Origin: Agromyces salentinus
Lineage (GTDB): Bacteria; Actinomycetota; Actinomycetes; Actinomycetales; Microbacteriaceae
Reading direction: 5' to 3'
Assembly (NCBI RefSeq): GCF_009749395.1
Contig: NZ_WBIR01000008.1
Coordinates: forward strand, 109,418-173,417
DNA length: 64,000 bases
Of the stretch, positions 24,148 through 32,389 are shown one piece after another. How positions within the stretch are numbered: the stretch's first letter is position 1; the number at the start of each line of letters is the position of its first letter. The position numbers were made by a program, and so were the translations under genes. The notes under the pieces are model-generated. The model made no database searches. It was not told where the DNA came from and saw only the letters and a list, made by a program, of their open reading frames with translations.

Positions 24148-25032
24148 TCAGCCCGCCGTGCGGCGCCGGGACGGGATGCGGTGGCTCGCGGTCACCTCGC
24201 GCGTGCGCCGGAGCGGGACGGCGACGTCCTCACGGCGCTGGGCGACCCGCACGAACAGGAAGTCGACGAGCGCGAGCTGCGCGATCCTGCTCGACATCGC
24301 GCCCATGCGGTAGGTCGATTCGCGGGCCCGGGTGGTGAGCACGAAGTCGGCGAGCTCGGCGAGCGGAGAGTCCGGCGAGTTCGTGATCGCCACGGTCGTG
24401 GCGCCGGCGTCGCGGGCGACCTCGAGCGTGTGGTGGGTCTCGGCCGTCAGGCCGGAGTGCGAGATGCCGATCGCGACATCCGTCGGCTTCCGAAGGGCCG
24501 CGCTGACGAGGGCCAGGTGCACGTCGACGGAGCAGGCCGCCGAGATGCCGATGCGCCCGAGCTTCTGCTGCAGGTCCTGCGCGGTGAGCCCGCTCGCGCC
24601 GAACCCGTAGAGGTCGACGTGACCCGCGCCGATGATGGCGTCGACGACGCCGTCGAGCACGACCGTGTCGAGGCCCTTCACGGTCTGCTCGATCGCGAGG
24701 ACCTCGTGGAAGGCGATCTTGGCCACGACGTCCTCGGCCGAGTCGTCGGCGCCGATGTCGGAGTCGGCGAGCCCGAATCGATCGCGTTCGGCCGCCTCCC
24801 GGCTGAGGGCTCCGGCGACCTCCATGCGGAACTCCCGGTACCCGCTGTAGCCGAGCGTCTGGCAGAAGCGGGCCACGGTGGAGAGCGACGTGTTGCAGAC
24901 GATCGCGAGCTCGGTGATCGTGAGGTCGACGACGATGCCCGGGTCGGCGATGATCGCGTCGGCGACGCGCGCCTCGGCCGAGCTGAGGTTGGGTAGGGCC
25001 TGGCGGACCTCCGAGAGCACGTTCGCCGACAT
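24148..25032 (-). CDS. RpiR/MurR-type transcriptional regulator
   Basis: The product is 294 aa from the ATG at 25032 (GAAGGG 10 nt upstream); a second ATG at 25071 would overlap murQ. The N-terminal HTH_6 domain includes LSSAEARVADAIIADP and NTSLSTVARFCQTLGYSGYREFRMEV. The C-terminal SIS domain includes DLYGFGASGLTAQDLQQKL and ISHSGLTAETHHTLEVA, which binds phospho-sugars. As the last gene of the cell-wall sugar operon, 16 nt after murQ, it most likely senses MurNAc-6-P or GlcNAc-6-P and controls the promoter near 32300 (inference from MurR in E. coli). Confidence 0.9.
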   Translation of the reverse strand: MSANVLSEVRQALPNLSSAEARVADAIIADPGIVVDLTITELAIVCNTSLSTVARFCQTLGYSGYREFRMEVAGALSREAAERDRFGLADSDIGADDSAEDVVAKIAFHEVLAIEQTVKGLDTVVLDGVVDAIIGAGHVDLYGFGASGLTAQDLQQKLGRIGISAACSVDVHLALVSAALRKPTDVAIGISHSGLTAETHHTLEVARDAGATTVAITNSPDSPLAELADFVLTTRARESTYRMGAMSSRIAQLALVDFLFVRVAQRREDVAVPLRRTREVTASHRIPSRRRTAG

Positions 25033-25048
25033 CCGGTGGGGACCCTTC

Positions 25049-26029
25049 TCACTCCGAGGCTGAGTCGACATGCGCCGAGCCGCCGTTCACGCTGGAGATA
25101 GCATCGCGCAGCACTCCATCCTCCGCGGCGAGGCGCGCGAGGGCGACCTCCGGCGCGACCCCAGTGAGGGTGACGAGGATGGCGGCCTTCACGTTGCCGC
25201 GGACTGATTCGAGGGCAGCGGATGCCGCGGCGGCATCCGCCCCGGTCGCCTGCATGACGATGCGCTCGGCGCGCGCGCGCAGCTTCGCATTCGTGGCCTG
25301 CACGTCGACCATGAGGTTGCCGTGCACCTTCCCGAGGCGGACCATCGCGATGGTCGAGATGGCGTTGAGCACGAGCTTCTGGGCAGTGCCGCCCTTGAGC
25401 CTCGTGGACCCGGCGACGATCTCCGGGCCCACGACGGTCTCGATCGCGAGGTCGGCGGCGCGGCCGATCTCCGAGTCTCGGTTGCAGGCGAGGCCGACGG
25501 TGAAGGCGCCGAGGCCGCGCGCGTGCTCGATGGCGCCGACGACGTAGGGGGTGCGGCCGGAGGCCGAGATGCCCACGAGCGCGTCGGCGGCGGTGAGTCC
25601 GATCGCGGCGAGGTCGGCGGCGCCGCGTCGGGCGTCGTCCTCGGCGTTCTCGACCGCGGAGCGGAGCGCGGTATCGCCGCCGGCGATGACGCCGACGACG
25701 AGGGCGGGGTCGGTGCCGAACGTCGGCGGGATCTCGCTCGCGTCGAGCACGCCCATCCGCCCAGCAGTGCCGGCACCGAGGTACACGAGCCGCCCGCCCG
25801 AGCGCAGGCGCGCGACGATCGCGTCGACCGCCACCGCGATCTGCGGCATGACCTCGGCCACCGCGGCGACGGCCACGCTGCTCTCCTCGAGCATTGCGCC
25901 GACCTGCGCCTCGGTGGGCATCAGGTCGAACTCGGCGTGCGCGTCGTTGACCTCCTCGGTCGAGAGGCCGTCGAGCAGGTCGCGCAGTTCGACGTGCTCG
26001 CGCGTGGGCTTCGGTGCGGACCAGGTCAT
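25049..26029 (-). CDS. murQ: N-acetylmuramic acid 6-phosphate etherase
   Basis: The product is 326 aa, a typical MurQ length. It cleaves the lactyl ether of MurNAc-6-P to give GlcNAc-6-P and D-lactate in the cytoplasm. The SIS domain shows GGRLVYLGAGTAGRMGVLDA and SEIPPTFGTDPALVVGVIAGG, with VGISASGRTPYVVGAI, STRLKGGTAQKLVLNAISTI and GNLMVDVQATNAKL, all MurQ signatures; the conserved acidic residue lies in the E-N-A-E-D-D region. GGGGGAG precedes the ATG, which also overlaps the anmK stop (ATGA). Confidence 0.97.
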   Translation of the reverse strand: MTWSAPKPTREHVELRDLLDGLSTEEVNDAHAEFDLMPTEAQVGAMLEESSVAVAAVAEVMPQIAVAVDAIVARLRSGGRLVYLGAGTAGRMGVLDASEIPPTFGTDPALVVGVIAGGDTALRSAVENAEDDARRGAADLAAIGLTAADALVGISASGRTPYVVGAIEHARGLGAFTVGLACNRDSEIGRAADLAIETVVGPEIVAGSTRLKGGTAQKLVLNAISTIAMVRLGKVHGNLMVDVQATNAKLRARAERIVMQATGADAAAASAALESVRGNVKAAILVTLTGVAPEVALARLAAEDGVLRDAISSVNGGSAHVDSASE

Positions 26030-27366
26030 GGTGCTCCCCCGGTTTCGGTGCGTGCGTCAGGCGACGCGATGGTGACGGATGCCACGCCGGCGAGCGGCGC
26101 GGGCAGGTCGAGCGGTCCGCGGCCGGGCGTCAGGCGCCCGGCGATGCGTGCGCCGACGGTCGAGAGCGCGACGGGCACGCCGTGCCAGCTGAAGAAGCCC
26201 AGCAGCGCGAACATGAGCGACTCCTTGAACGCCGGGTCGACGCCGCGGTCGGCGCTCGAGGTCAGGCGGATGCCGCGCTCGGCGGCGAGTTCGCGCAGGC
26301 GTTCGAGAAGCACCGGGTTGCGGGCGCCGCCTCCCGAGCAGACGGCCTCGGCCGTGGCATCCGGGATCGCATCGACGACGGTGCGCGCGGTGAACTCTGT
26401 GAGGGTCGCGACGAGGTCCTCGAGCGGGAGCCCGCCCGCATCGGCCGTCGCCAGCGCGTCGTCCACGACGCCGAGGTCGAACGTCTCGCGACCGGTCGAC
26501 TTGGGCAGGGCGGCCGCGAGGTACGGATGCCGCAGCAGCGCGTCGAGGACGGCGTGGTCCACGTGCCCGGCCGACGCGAGGACGCCGTCGCGGTCGAACG
26601 CCTCCGCTCCGCGGGTGCCCCTCGCGACGACCGCGTCGATGAGCCCGTTGCCGGGCCCGCTGTCGAACGCGAGCACGTCGCCGCCCGGATGCACGAGCTG
26701 CACGTTCGCGATGCCGCCGAGGTTCACGGTCGCGATCACGCGGCCCGAGGTCGTGGCCTCGGCGGCGAGCCAGGCCCGGTCGAAGAGGGCCATGAGCGGT
26801 GCGCCCTCGCCTCCCGCGGCGATGTCGGCGGCACGCAGGTCCGACAGCACCGGCGTGCCCGTGAGCTCGGCGATCCAGGCGGGCTCGCCGAGCTGCAGGG
26901 TCCCGAGCGCGTGGCCGTGCTCGGCCCAGTGGAAGACGGTCTGGCCGTGCGACACGATGAGGTCGGGCGTCGCACCGGCATCGCGGATGCCGCGCGCCGC
27001 CGCCTCGGCGAACGCCTGGCCGAGCCGCGTGGTGAGCTCCGTGAACTCGCCCGCCGTCGCCGGCCGGCCCCCGATGACGTCGAGCAACAGCGCGCGGAGA
27101 CCGGGGTCGAAGTCGTGCGTGGCGGTGTGGAGCGGCGTCATGACGAGGTCCACGGGCCCGGACGTGGGTCCGGGTCCTGCCCCGGCCTCCATCGGTGGCT
27201 CGATCCGTCGATCTTCGCCCTGCACGCCGGTCGGAAGGGCAGGAATCGACGGATCGATGGGTGAGCCGGAGTCGAGCAGGAGCGTCGCGTCACGCGCGAC
27301 GACCTCGACGACGGCGACATCGATCCCGTCGGCGGAGGTGCCGGACTGCAGCGAGAGCACGATCAC
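26026..27366 (-). CDS. anmK: Anhydro-N-acetylmuramic acid kinase
   Basis: The product is 446 aa, longer than the usual 370-390 because of an insertion around residues 50-72 and a C-terminal tail. It opens the anhydro ring and phosphorylates the sugar, making MurNAc-6-P. LSLQSGTSADGIDVAVVEV is the ATP-phosphate motif, IVSHGQTVFHW the substrate loop, VNLGGIANVQL and FDSGPGNGLID the signature blocks, and CSGGGARNPVLLERL the adenosine motif. The GTG start at 27366 overlaps the nagZ stop (GTGA), and its own stop overlaps murQ, so three enzymes are translationally chained. Confidence 0.96.
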   Translation of the reverse strand: MIVLSLQSGTSADGIDVAVVEVVARDATLLLDSGSPIDPSIPALPTGVQGEDRRIEPPMEAGAGPGPTSGPVDLVMTPLHTATHDFDPGLRALLLDVIGGRPATAGEFTELTTRLGQAFAEAAARGIRDAGATPDLIVSHGQTVFHWAEHGHALGTLQLGEPAWIAELTGTPVLSDLRAADIAAGGEGAPLMALFDRAWLAAEATTSGRVIATVNLGGIANVQLVHPGGDVLAFDSGPGNGLIDAVVARGTRGAEAFDRDGVLASAGHVDHAVLDALLRHPYLAAALPKSTGRETFDLGVVDDALATADAGGLPLEDLVATLTEFTARTVVDAIPDATAEAVCSGGGARNPVLLERLRELAAERGIRLTSSADRGVDPAFKESLMFALLGFFSWHGVPVALSTVGARIAGRLTPGRGPLDLPAPLAGVASVTIASPDARTETGGAP

Positions 27367-29030
27367 GGGGAGGCCTCCGGTGCCGGAGCGGCCGCGGCGC
27401 TCCGGGACTGCGGGGCGTCGGCGCCCGGCGCGCCGTCGACGCGCTCCGCGCCCTGGGCGCCCTCTGCGGGGTCGACGCGCTCGGCGCCCTCCGCGAGGAC
27501 GACCGCCGCGGCATCCGCCGCGAGTCGGCTCGCCGCCCGTGTGTGCGCGGTCGGCAGCGGCAGGGGGGCACCAGGAACCCCGACGTCGACGACCACGGCA
27601 TCGGGCCGGATGCGGGCGATGTTCGCGACCCGGCCGCGCTGCTCGCCATCGTCGCTGCCCACGCGGTCGACGAGCACCACGAGCGGCCCGGAACCCGGGA
27701 CGGCGGCGTCACCGCGCAGCACGGCCCCGCCCGCGGCGAGTGCGGTCTCGAAGAAGTCCCGGTCGCTCGCGACGGCGAGCGTCGACCTGCCCCGGAGGTC
27801 GAACACCGTGCGTGGGGCCGGCGTCGGGGGCACCACGCCGTCGAGCGTGATCGCCGCCCGGGCGACGGCCGCGGCATCCACCGGTTCGAAGCGGTCGATG
27901 AGGCCCGCTCCGCCGCGGTCGACCCGGCCCGCTCCGTCGCGGTCGCCGAGGCCCGCGGCGCGAACCCCCGCGCCACGGGCCTCGGCCGTCTCCGCCCCAC
28001 CGGCCGTCGAGAGCGACGCCGCGAGCGTCCGCACCCGCGCGGCGGCGCGCTCGAGCACCGGGACCGGCAGGGTGCCGTCCTCGACCGCCGCCAGCAGTGC
28101 GTGCTGCACCTCGAGGAAGTCGCGGGCGTCCTGGTCGGGTGCCGCCGCCGCGCCGAGGTTCGTGGGGTTGCTGATGCAGAGCAGGTCGGCGCCGGCGAGC
28201 AGCGCCTGCACGGCGCCGGGTCCCGCCCCCACTGATTCCCGCACGGCGGCCATGTCGAGGGCGTCGGTGATGATGACGCCCTCGAACCCCATCGCGCGCA
28301 GGCGCCCGAGGGCGACCGGGTTCAGGGTCGACGGCGAAGGCCCCCAGGCCGGGACGACGACGTGCGCGGTCATGATCGCGGGAACGCCGGCGTCGACCAG
28401 CGCCTGGAACGGCGGCAGGTGCGTGCGCTCGAGCTCGTCGAGGCCGATCTCGAGGGTCGGCATGGCGTGGTGGGAGTCGAGGTGGGTGTCGCCGTGACCC
28501 GGGAAGTGCTTGGCGGCGGCAGCGGCACCGGCCAGGCGGATGCCGCGGGCCTGAACGATCGCGTGCCGCGCCACGAGGTCGGGCCGAGCGCCGAAGGACC
28601 GCACGCCGATGACCGGATTGCGCGGGTCGGTGTTCACGTCGGCGACGGGGGCGAGCACGATGTTCGCGCCGACCTCGAGCGAGCGGCGGCCGAGTTCTGC
28701 GCCGACGGCCTCGGTGATCGCGAGGTCGTCGACGAATCCGAGCTGCGCGGCCCCCGGCAGCGTCGACCCGGTGGCGGACTCGGCGCGGGTGACGTTGCCG
28801 CCCTCCTCGTCGATGCCCACCACGAGCGGCCGATCACGATCGCGGAGGGCGCTCGCGAGCGACATCCGCTCGCCGTCATCGCCGAGGTTGTGCGCGAAGA
28901 GCACGAGACCCGCGAGCCCTCCCTCGTCGAGCTCGCGACGGAAGGGATCCGGGATGCTCCGGCCGAGGAATCCCGGCCAGAGCACCCCGCCCACCAGTCC
29001 CCTGATGGTGGGATCGTCCACGGCGGTCAC
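27363..29030 (-). CDS. nagZ: Beta-N-acetylhexosaminidase, GH3 (NagZ-like)
   Basis: The product is 555 aa, with no signal peptide, so it should work in the cytoplasm. The GH3 barrel shows VVGIDEEGGNVTR, KHFPGHGDTHLDSHHAMP (the Asp-His acid/base loop diagnostic of NagZ) and VIITDALDM, whose Asp is the nucleophile. A C-terminal alpha/beta domain follows from about 420, reached through a repetitive GAGRVDRGGAG linker; the end is a low-complexity tail with repeats of GAERVDPAEGAQ. It removes GlcNAc from muropeptide disaccharides. The GTG start overlaps the permease stop (GTGA). Confidence 0.94.
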   Translation of the reverse strand: MTAVDDPTIRGLVGGVLWPGFLGRSIPDPFRRELDEGGLAGLVLFAHNLGDDGERMSLASALRDRDRPLVVGIDEEGGNVTRAESATGSTLPGAAQLGFVDDLAITEAVGAELGRRSLEVGANIVLAPVADVNTDPRNPVIGVRSFGARPDLVARHAIVQARGIRLAGAAAAAKHFPGHGDTHLDSHHAMPTLEIGLDELERTHLPPFQALVDAGVPAIMTAHVVVPAWGPSPSTLNPVALGRLRAMGFEGVIITDALDMAAVRESVGAGPGAVQALLAGADLLCISNPTNLGAAAAPDQDARDFLEVQHALLAAVEDGTLPVPVLERAAARVRTLAASLSTAGGAETAEARGAGVRAAGLGDRDGAGRVDRGGAGLIDRFEPVDAAAVARAAITLDGVVPPTPAPRTVFDLRGRSTLAVASDRDFFETALAAGGAVLRGDAAVPGSGPLVVLVDRVGSDDGEQRGRVANIARIRPDAVVVDVGVPGAPLPLPTAHTRAASRLAADAAAVVLAEGAERVDPAEGAQGAERVDGAPGADAPQSRSAAAAPAPEASP

Positions 29031-29956
29031 CCCTTGACCGCGCCGGCAACCAGGCCGCTCGACAGGCGACGTTGGACGATGACGAAGAAGATCATGACCG
29101 GGACGGTGATGATCGTGGACGCGGCCATGATGTAGCCCCACTCGTTGGTGTGCTCGCCGAAGAACTGCTTGAGGCCGATGGCCACCGTGTAGTTCTCGGA
29201 CGCGCCGCCCAGCAGGGTCATGGCGAAGATGAACTCGTTCCACGCGGTGATGAACGAGAAGACGGAGGTCGCGACGAGGCCGGGCATCACGAGCGGGAGC
29301 AGCACCGAGCGGAACATCCGGCCCCAGCTCGCACCGTCGAGGTAGGCGGCCTCCTCGAGCTCGACCGGCACGGCGGCGACGAAGCCGCGCAGCATCCAGA
29401 TGCCGAAGGGCAGCGAGAGGGCGACGTAGACGACCATGAGGCCGAGCAGCGTGTTCAGCAGCTGCAGGTCGCGCACCTGCACGAAGAGCGGGATGACGAG
29501 GGCCTCGAGGGGCACCATCTGCACGACGAGGATCATGAGGAGCATCGACGTGCGGAACCTGAAGCGGAAGCGCGCCACGGCGACCGAGGCGAGCAGCGCG
29601 AGCACGGCGCTCGCGAGCACCGTGACCACCGCGACGATCGCCGAGTTGCGCAGGTAGACATCGAAGCCGCCGTCGGTGAGCACGTACTGGAAGTTCTCCA
29701 GCGACCACTCGCGCGGCAGGAGCGTCTGCCCGCCCGCGCCGGCCTTCGCGTCGAACGCGCTCGAGAGCATCCAGAAGGCCGGGAAGAGCGTGAAGGCGAG
29801 CAGCAGCACGACGAGCACGGCCTTGCCGGCCGCCGAACGGGTCTTGCGGGCCGAGCGGCGCGAGGCGGGAATGGCGCGCGGCGCCTCCGGGCTCTCGGGC
29901 GGCACGGCTCCGGATGCCGCGGGCGTGGTGGTCGGGGCGGGCGTGAAGGTGCTCAC
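29027..29956 (-). CDS. Carbohydrate ABC transporter permease (MalG type)
   Basis: The product is 309 aa. About 45 polar residues precede six helices. The EAA loop reads VELEEAAYLDGASWGRMFRS, the coupling motif of sugar permeases of the CUT1 family. It starts with a GTG at 29956 overlapping the partner permease stop, with GGAGG upstream. It works with the gene at 29953-30924 and the binding protein at 30929; the ATPase is not in this operon, as is common when a shared MsiK-type ATPase serves several importers in Actinobacteria. Confidence 0.94.
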   Translation of the reverse strand: MSTFTPAPTTTPAASGAVPPESPEAPRAIPASRRSARKTRSAAGKAVLVVLLLAFTLFPAFWMLSSAFDAKAGAGGQTLLPREWSLENFQYVLTDGGFDVYLRNSAIVAVVTVLASAVLALLASVAVARFRFRFRTSMLLMILVVQMVPLEALVIPLFVQVRDLQLLNTLLGLMVVYVALSLPFGIWMLRGFVAAVPVELEEAAYLDGASWGRMFRSVLLPLVMPGLVATSVFSFITAWNEFIFAMTLLGGASENYTVAIGLKQFFGEHTNEWGYIMAASTIITVPVMIFFVIVQRRLSSGLVAGAVKG

Positions 29957-30924
29957 AGCTCGTCCTCCTTCAGCATCGTGCGCACGTAGATGACGGTGAT
30001 GATGAGCAGCAGCACCGTGAGGAGCACCGCGATGGCCGAGCCGAATCCGTACCGGTTCTGCCCGAACGACTCGACGTACGACCAAACCCCGAGATTCAAC
30101 GCCTCGCGATTCGTGCCGTTGCCGCCGGGCATGAGGTACACCTGCGCGAACACCTTGAAGTCCCAGATGGTCGACAGGATGATGACGACGCTGAAGACCT
30201 GGCGGAGGTTCGGCACGATGACCTGGAAGAAGCGTCGCCACGGGCCTGCGCCGTCCATCTCGGCGGCCTCGAGCATCTCCTTCGGCACGCCGAGCAGCCC
30301 CGCGAGGATGGTGATCGCGACGAACGGGAATCCGTGGTGGACCACGTTGAGGAGCACGATCGCGTAGAAGCTGTAGCGGTTCGTGAACCAGTTGACCGGC
30401 TCGTCCTGGAGGCCGAGCGCCTGCAGGGTCTGGTTGAAGATGCCGCGGTCGGCGTCGAAGATCCAGACCCAGACGTAGGTCCCGGTCACGGCGGGCATGG
30501 CCCAGGCGATCATGATGGCGCTGCCGACGACGGTGCGCCAGAAGCCGCCGAGCGAGGCCATGAGCACCGCGACGCCCGTGCCGAGGGCGACGGTGAAGGT
30601 CACGGCGAGCACCGCGAACCCGACGGTGTTCGGCAGTACGACGCCCCAGAGCGTCGGATCGGCGAGGATCTCGCCGTAGTTGGCGAGGCCGATCCAGTTC
30701 GGTTCCCCCGAGACGATCTGGCGCAGGCCGTAGTCCTGCAGTGAGAAGAGGAACACCCGGACGAGCGGCCAGAGCAGCAGCACCGCCAGCACGGCGAGCG
30801 CGGGCGCGAGCAGCAGCCACGGCCGCGACGAGGCGATCAGCCGGTTTCGGTGCACGGGGCCGGCGCCCGGCCGGGGGGTGGTGCCCCCCGGCGCGGGCGT
30901 CGGAGCCTGGATCGTGGTCGACAC
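29953..30924 (-). CDS. Carbohydrate ABC transporter permease (MalF type)
   Basis: The product is 323 aa from a GTG at 30924, only 4 nt after the binding-protein stop. After a Pro/Gly-rich 35-residue N-terminus come six helices. The EAA motif is MLEAAEMDGAGPWRRFFQV. PAVTGTYVWVWIFDADRG and WDFKVFAQVYLMPGGN are typical of CUT1 MalF-like subunits. It partners the permease downstream to import a cell-wall-derived amino sugar, judged from the operon rather than from the sequence itself. Confidence 0.94.
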   Translation of the reverse strand: MSTTIQAPTPAPGGTTPRPGAGPVHRNRLIASSRPWLLLAPALAVLAVLLLWPLVRVFLFSLQDYGLRQIVSGEPNWIGLANYGEILADPTLWGVVLPNTVGFAVLAVTFTVALGTGVAVLMASLGGFWRTVVGSAIMIAWAMPAVTGTYVWVWIFDADRGIFNQTLQALGLQDEPVNWFTNRYSFYAIVLLNVVHHGFPFVAITILAGLLGVPKEMLEAAEMDGAGPWRRFFQVIVPNLRQVFSVVIILSTIWDFKVFAQVYLMPGGNGTNREALNLGVWSYVESFGQNRYGFGSAIAVLLTVLLLIITVIYVRTMLKEDEL

Positions 30925-30928
30925 CTGG

Positions 30929-32218
30929 TCAGTTGCCGTTCATGATCTCGTCCATCTCCTCGGCGGCATCGGAGGTGGCCTGTTCGACCGTCTTCTGCCC
31001 GGAGAGGATCGCCTGGATGGCGGTGTTCGTCGTCTTCTTGGCCTGCACGGCGCCGAACGAGGGCGTCACGGGGACCGTGCCGCCGCCGTCGACGAGCTGC
31101 GTGGCGAAGGGCGCGACGAGCGGGTCGTCGGAGCCCATCGTCTCGGTCAGCAGCGACTGCTGGCCCGGGAAGTAGCCCGACTGCTCGCCCCACTGCTCAG
31201 CGAACTCGCCCGTCGTCATCATCTTGATGAACTCCCACGCGAGATCGGTGTTCTCGGCGGTGCTGAACATCGACAGGTGGGAGCCGCCGAGCACCGACGG
31301 GGCGATGCCGCCGTCCTTGCCCGGGATCGGGGTCGCGGCGAACTTGCCCTCGAGCTCGGCGTTCTTCTCGATGATCGCCGACGGGGTCCACGAACCCATG
31401 AGGGCCATGGCGACGTTGCCCTGCGCGAAGTTGTCGAGGACGTCGGTCTCCTTCCACGTGGTCGCACCGGCCGACGAGAAGCCGTGCTCGGTCGCGAGGC
31501 CCGTGTAGAAGCCGATGCCCTCCTGCGACTCGGGGCTGGCCATGCCGGACTCCCAGGTGTCGCCGTTCTTCTCGGAGACCTCGCCGCCCGCGCCCCAGAC
31601 CCAGGGGTAGACCCCGAACTCGGCGTCGCCGGGAACGGCGAAGGCGAGCATCTCGGGGTGCGCGGCCTTGATGGCCTCGCCCGCGGCGACGATCTCGTCC
31701 CAGCTGGTGGGGGCCGACAGGCCGAGCTCCTCGAAGATGTCGGAGCGGTAGACGAGCGAGCGCACGCCGGCGTACCAGGGCATGCCGTAGAGCTCGTCGT
31801 CGTAGGTGCCGGCCTCGACGAGGCCTTCGACCAGGTCGTCGCCCAGGTTCTCGTCCGCGACGAAGTCGCCGATCGGCTCGAGCGCACCGGAGTCGGCGAA
31901 CTCGGCGGTCCACGTGGTGCCGGTCTCGGCGACGTCGGGCGTCGTACCGCCGGCGATCGACGTGACGAAGCGGTCGTGCGCGTCGGCCCACTGCACGAAC
32001 TCGACGTTGAGCTCGGCGCCGGTCTCCTCGGTGAACGCCGCGCCGACCTCGTCGAAGAACGCCTCGGAGTCGGGGTTCGTCCCCTCCATGATCCAGACGT
32101 CGAGCGTCTGGCCCTCGGCGTTGGACCCGTTCTCGTCGCCGTTCGAACCGCCCGCGCAGGCGCTGAGCCCGAACACGGCCGTGGCGAGCACGGCGACGGG
32201 CAGCAGTCGCTTCTTCAT
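30929..32218 (-). CDS. Extracellular sugar-binding lipoprotein of an ABC importer
   Basis: The product is 429 aa, starting MKKRLLPVAVLATAVFGLSAC; the lipobox is LSAC at about 18-21. GAGGAGG precedes the ATG. LDVWIMEGTNPDSEAFFDEV and the regular CUT1 fold motifs (NVEFVQWADAHDRFVTSIAGG, GFSSAGATTWKETDV, NVAMALMGSWTP) mark a sugar-binding protein. It is the first gene of the NagZ-AnmK-MurQ operon, so the likely ligand is MurNAc, GlcNAc-MurNAc or a related cell-wall fragment (inference). A good promoter lies 70 nt upstream. Confidence 0.95.
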   Translation of the reverse strand: MKKRLLPVAVLATAVFGLSACAGGSNGDENGSNAEGQTLDVWIMEGTNPDSEAFFDEVGAAFTEETGAELNVEFVQWADAHDRFVTSIAGGTTPDVAETGTTWTAEFADSGALEPIGDFVADENLGDDLVEGLVEAGTYDDELYGMPWYAGVRSLVYRSDIFEELGLSAPTSWDEIVAAGEAIKAAHPEMLAFAVPGDAEFGVYPWVWGAGGEVSEKNGDTWESGMASPESQEGIGFYTGLATEHGFSSAGATTWKETDVLDNFAQGNVAMALMGSWTPSAIIEKNAELEGKFAATPIPGKDGGIAPSVLGGSHLSMFSTAENTDLAWEFIKMMTTGEFAEQWGEQSGYFPGQQSLLTETMGSDDPLVAPFATQLVDGGGTVPVTPSFGAVQAKKTTNTAIQAILSGQKTVEQATSDAAEEMDEIMNGN

Positions 32219-32283
32219 AGATGCCTCCTCGTTGATGGATCTGTCTCGGACGAACCGCCACACCCGGCGTCCTGGAACCTGAC

Positions 32284-32332
32284 TCTGGAAGTAGTATTCG
32301 TGAGCGATGCATTGTTTGCAAGTTCTTTCCAA
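32284..32332 (-). promoter_or_regulatory. Promoter of the cell-wall sugar operon with RpiR-like operator
   Basis: On the minus strand TTGCAA (32321-32316) and AATACT (32298-32293) are 17 bp apart. Facing TGGAA arms flank them: TGGAAGTAGT at 32284 on the plus strand and TGGAAAGAACT on the minus strand ending near 32332. This loose dyad could be the RpiR site. Confidence 0.6.
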
Positions 32333-32389
32333 AGTCGTGACCGGTTCGAAACCTCCGCGTCACGGATGCCGCAGCCGTAGGCTCGCCTC

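Noticed and set aside
29027..30820. One 597-codon frame fusing two regions of the permease operon
   Set aside because: Only its C-terminal half is a permease; the first half is out of frame with the MalF-type permease at 29953-30924.
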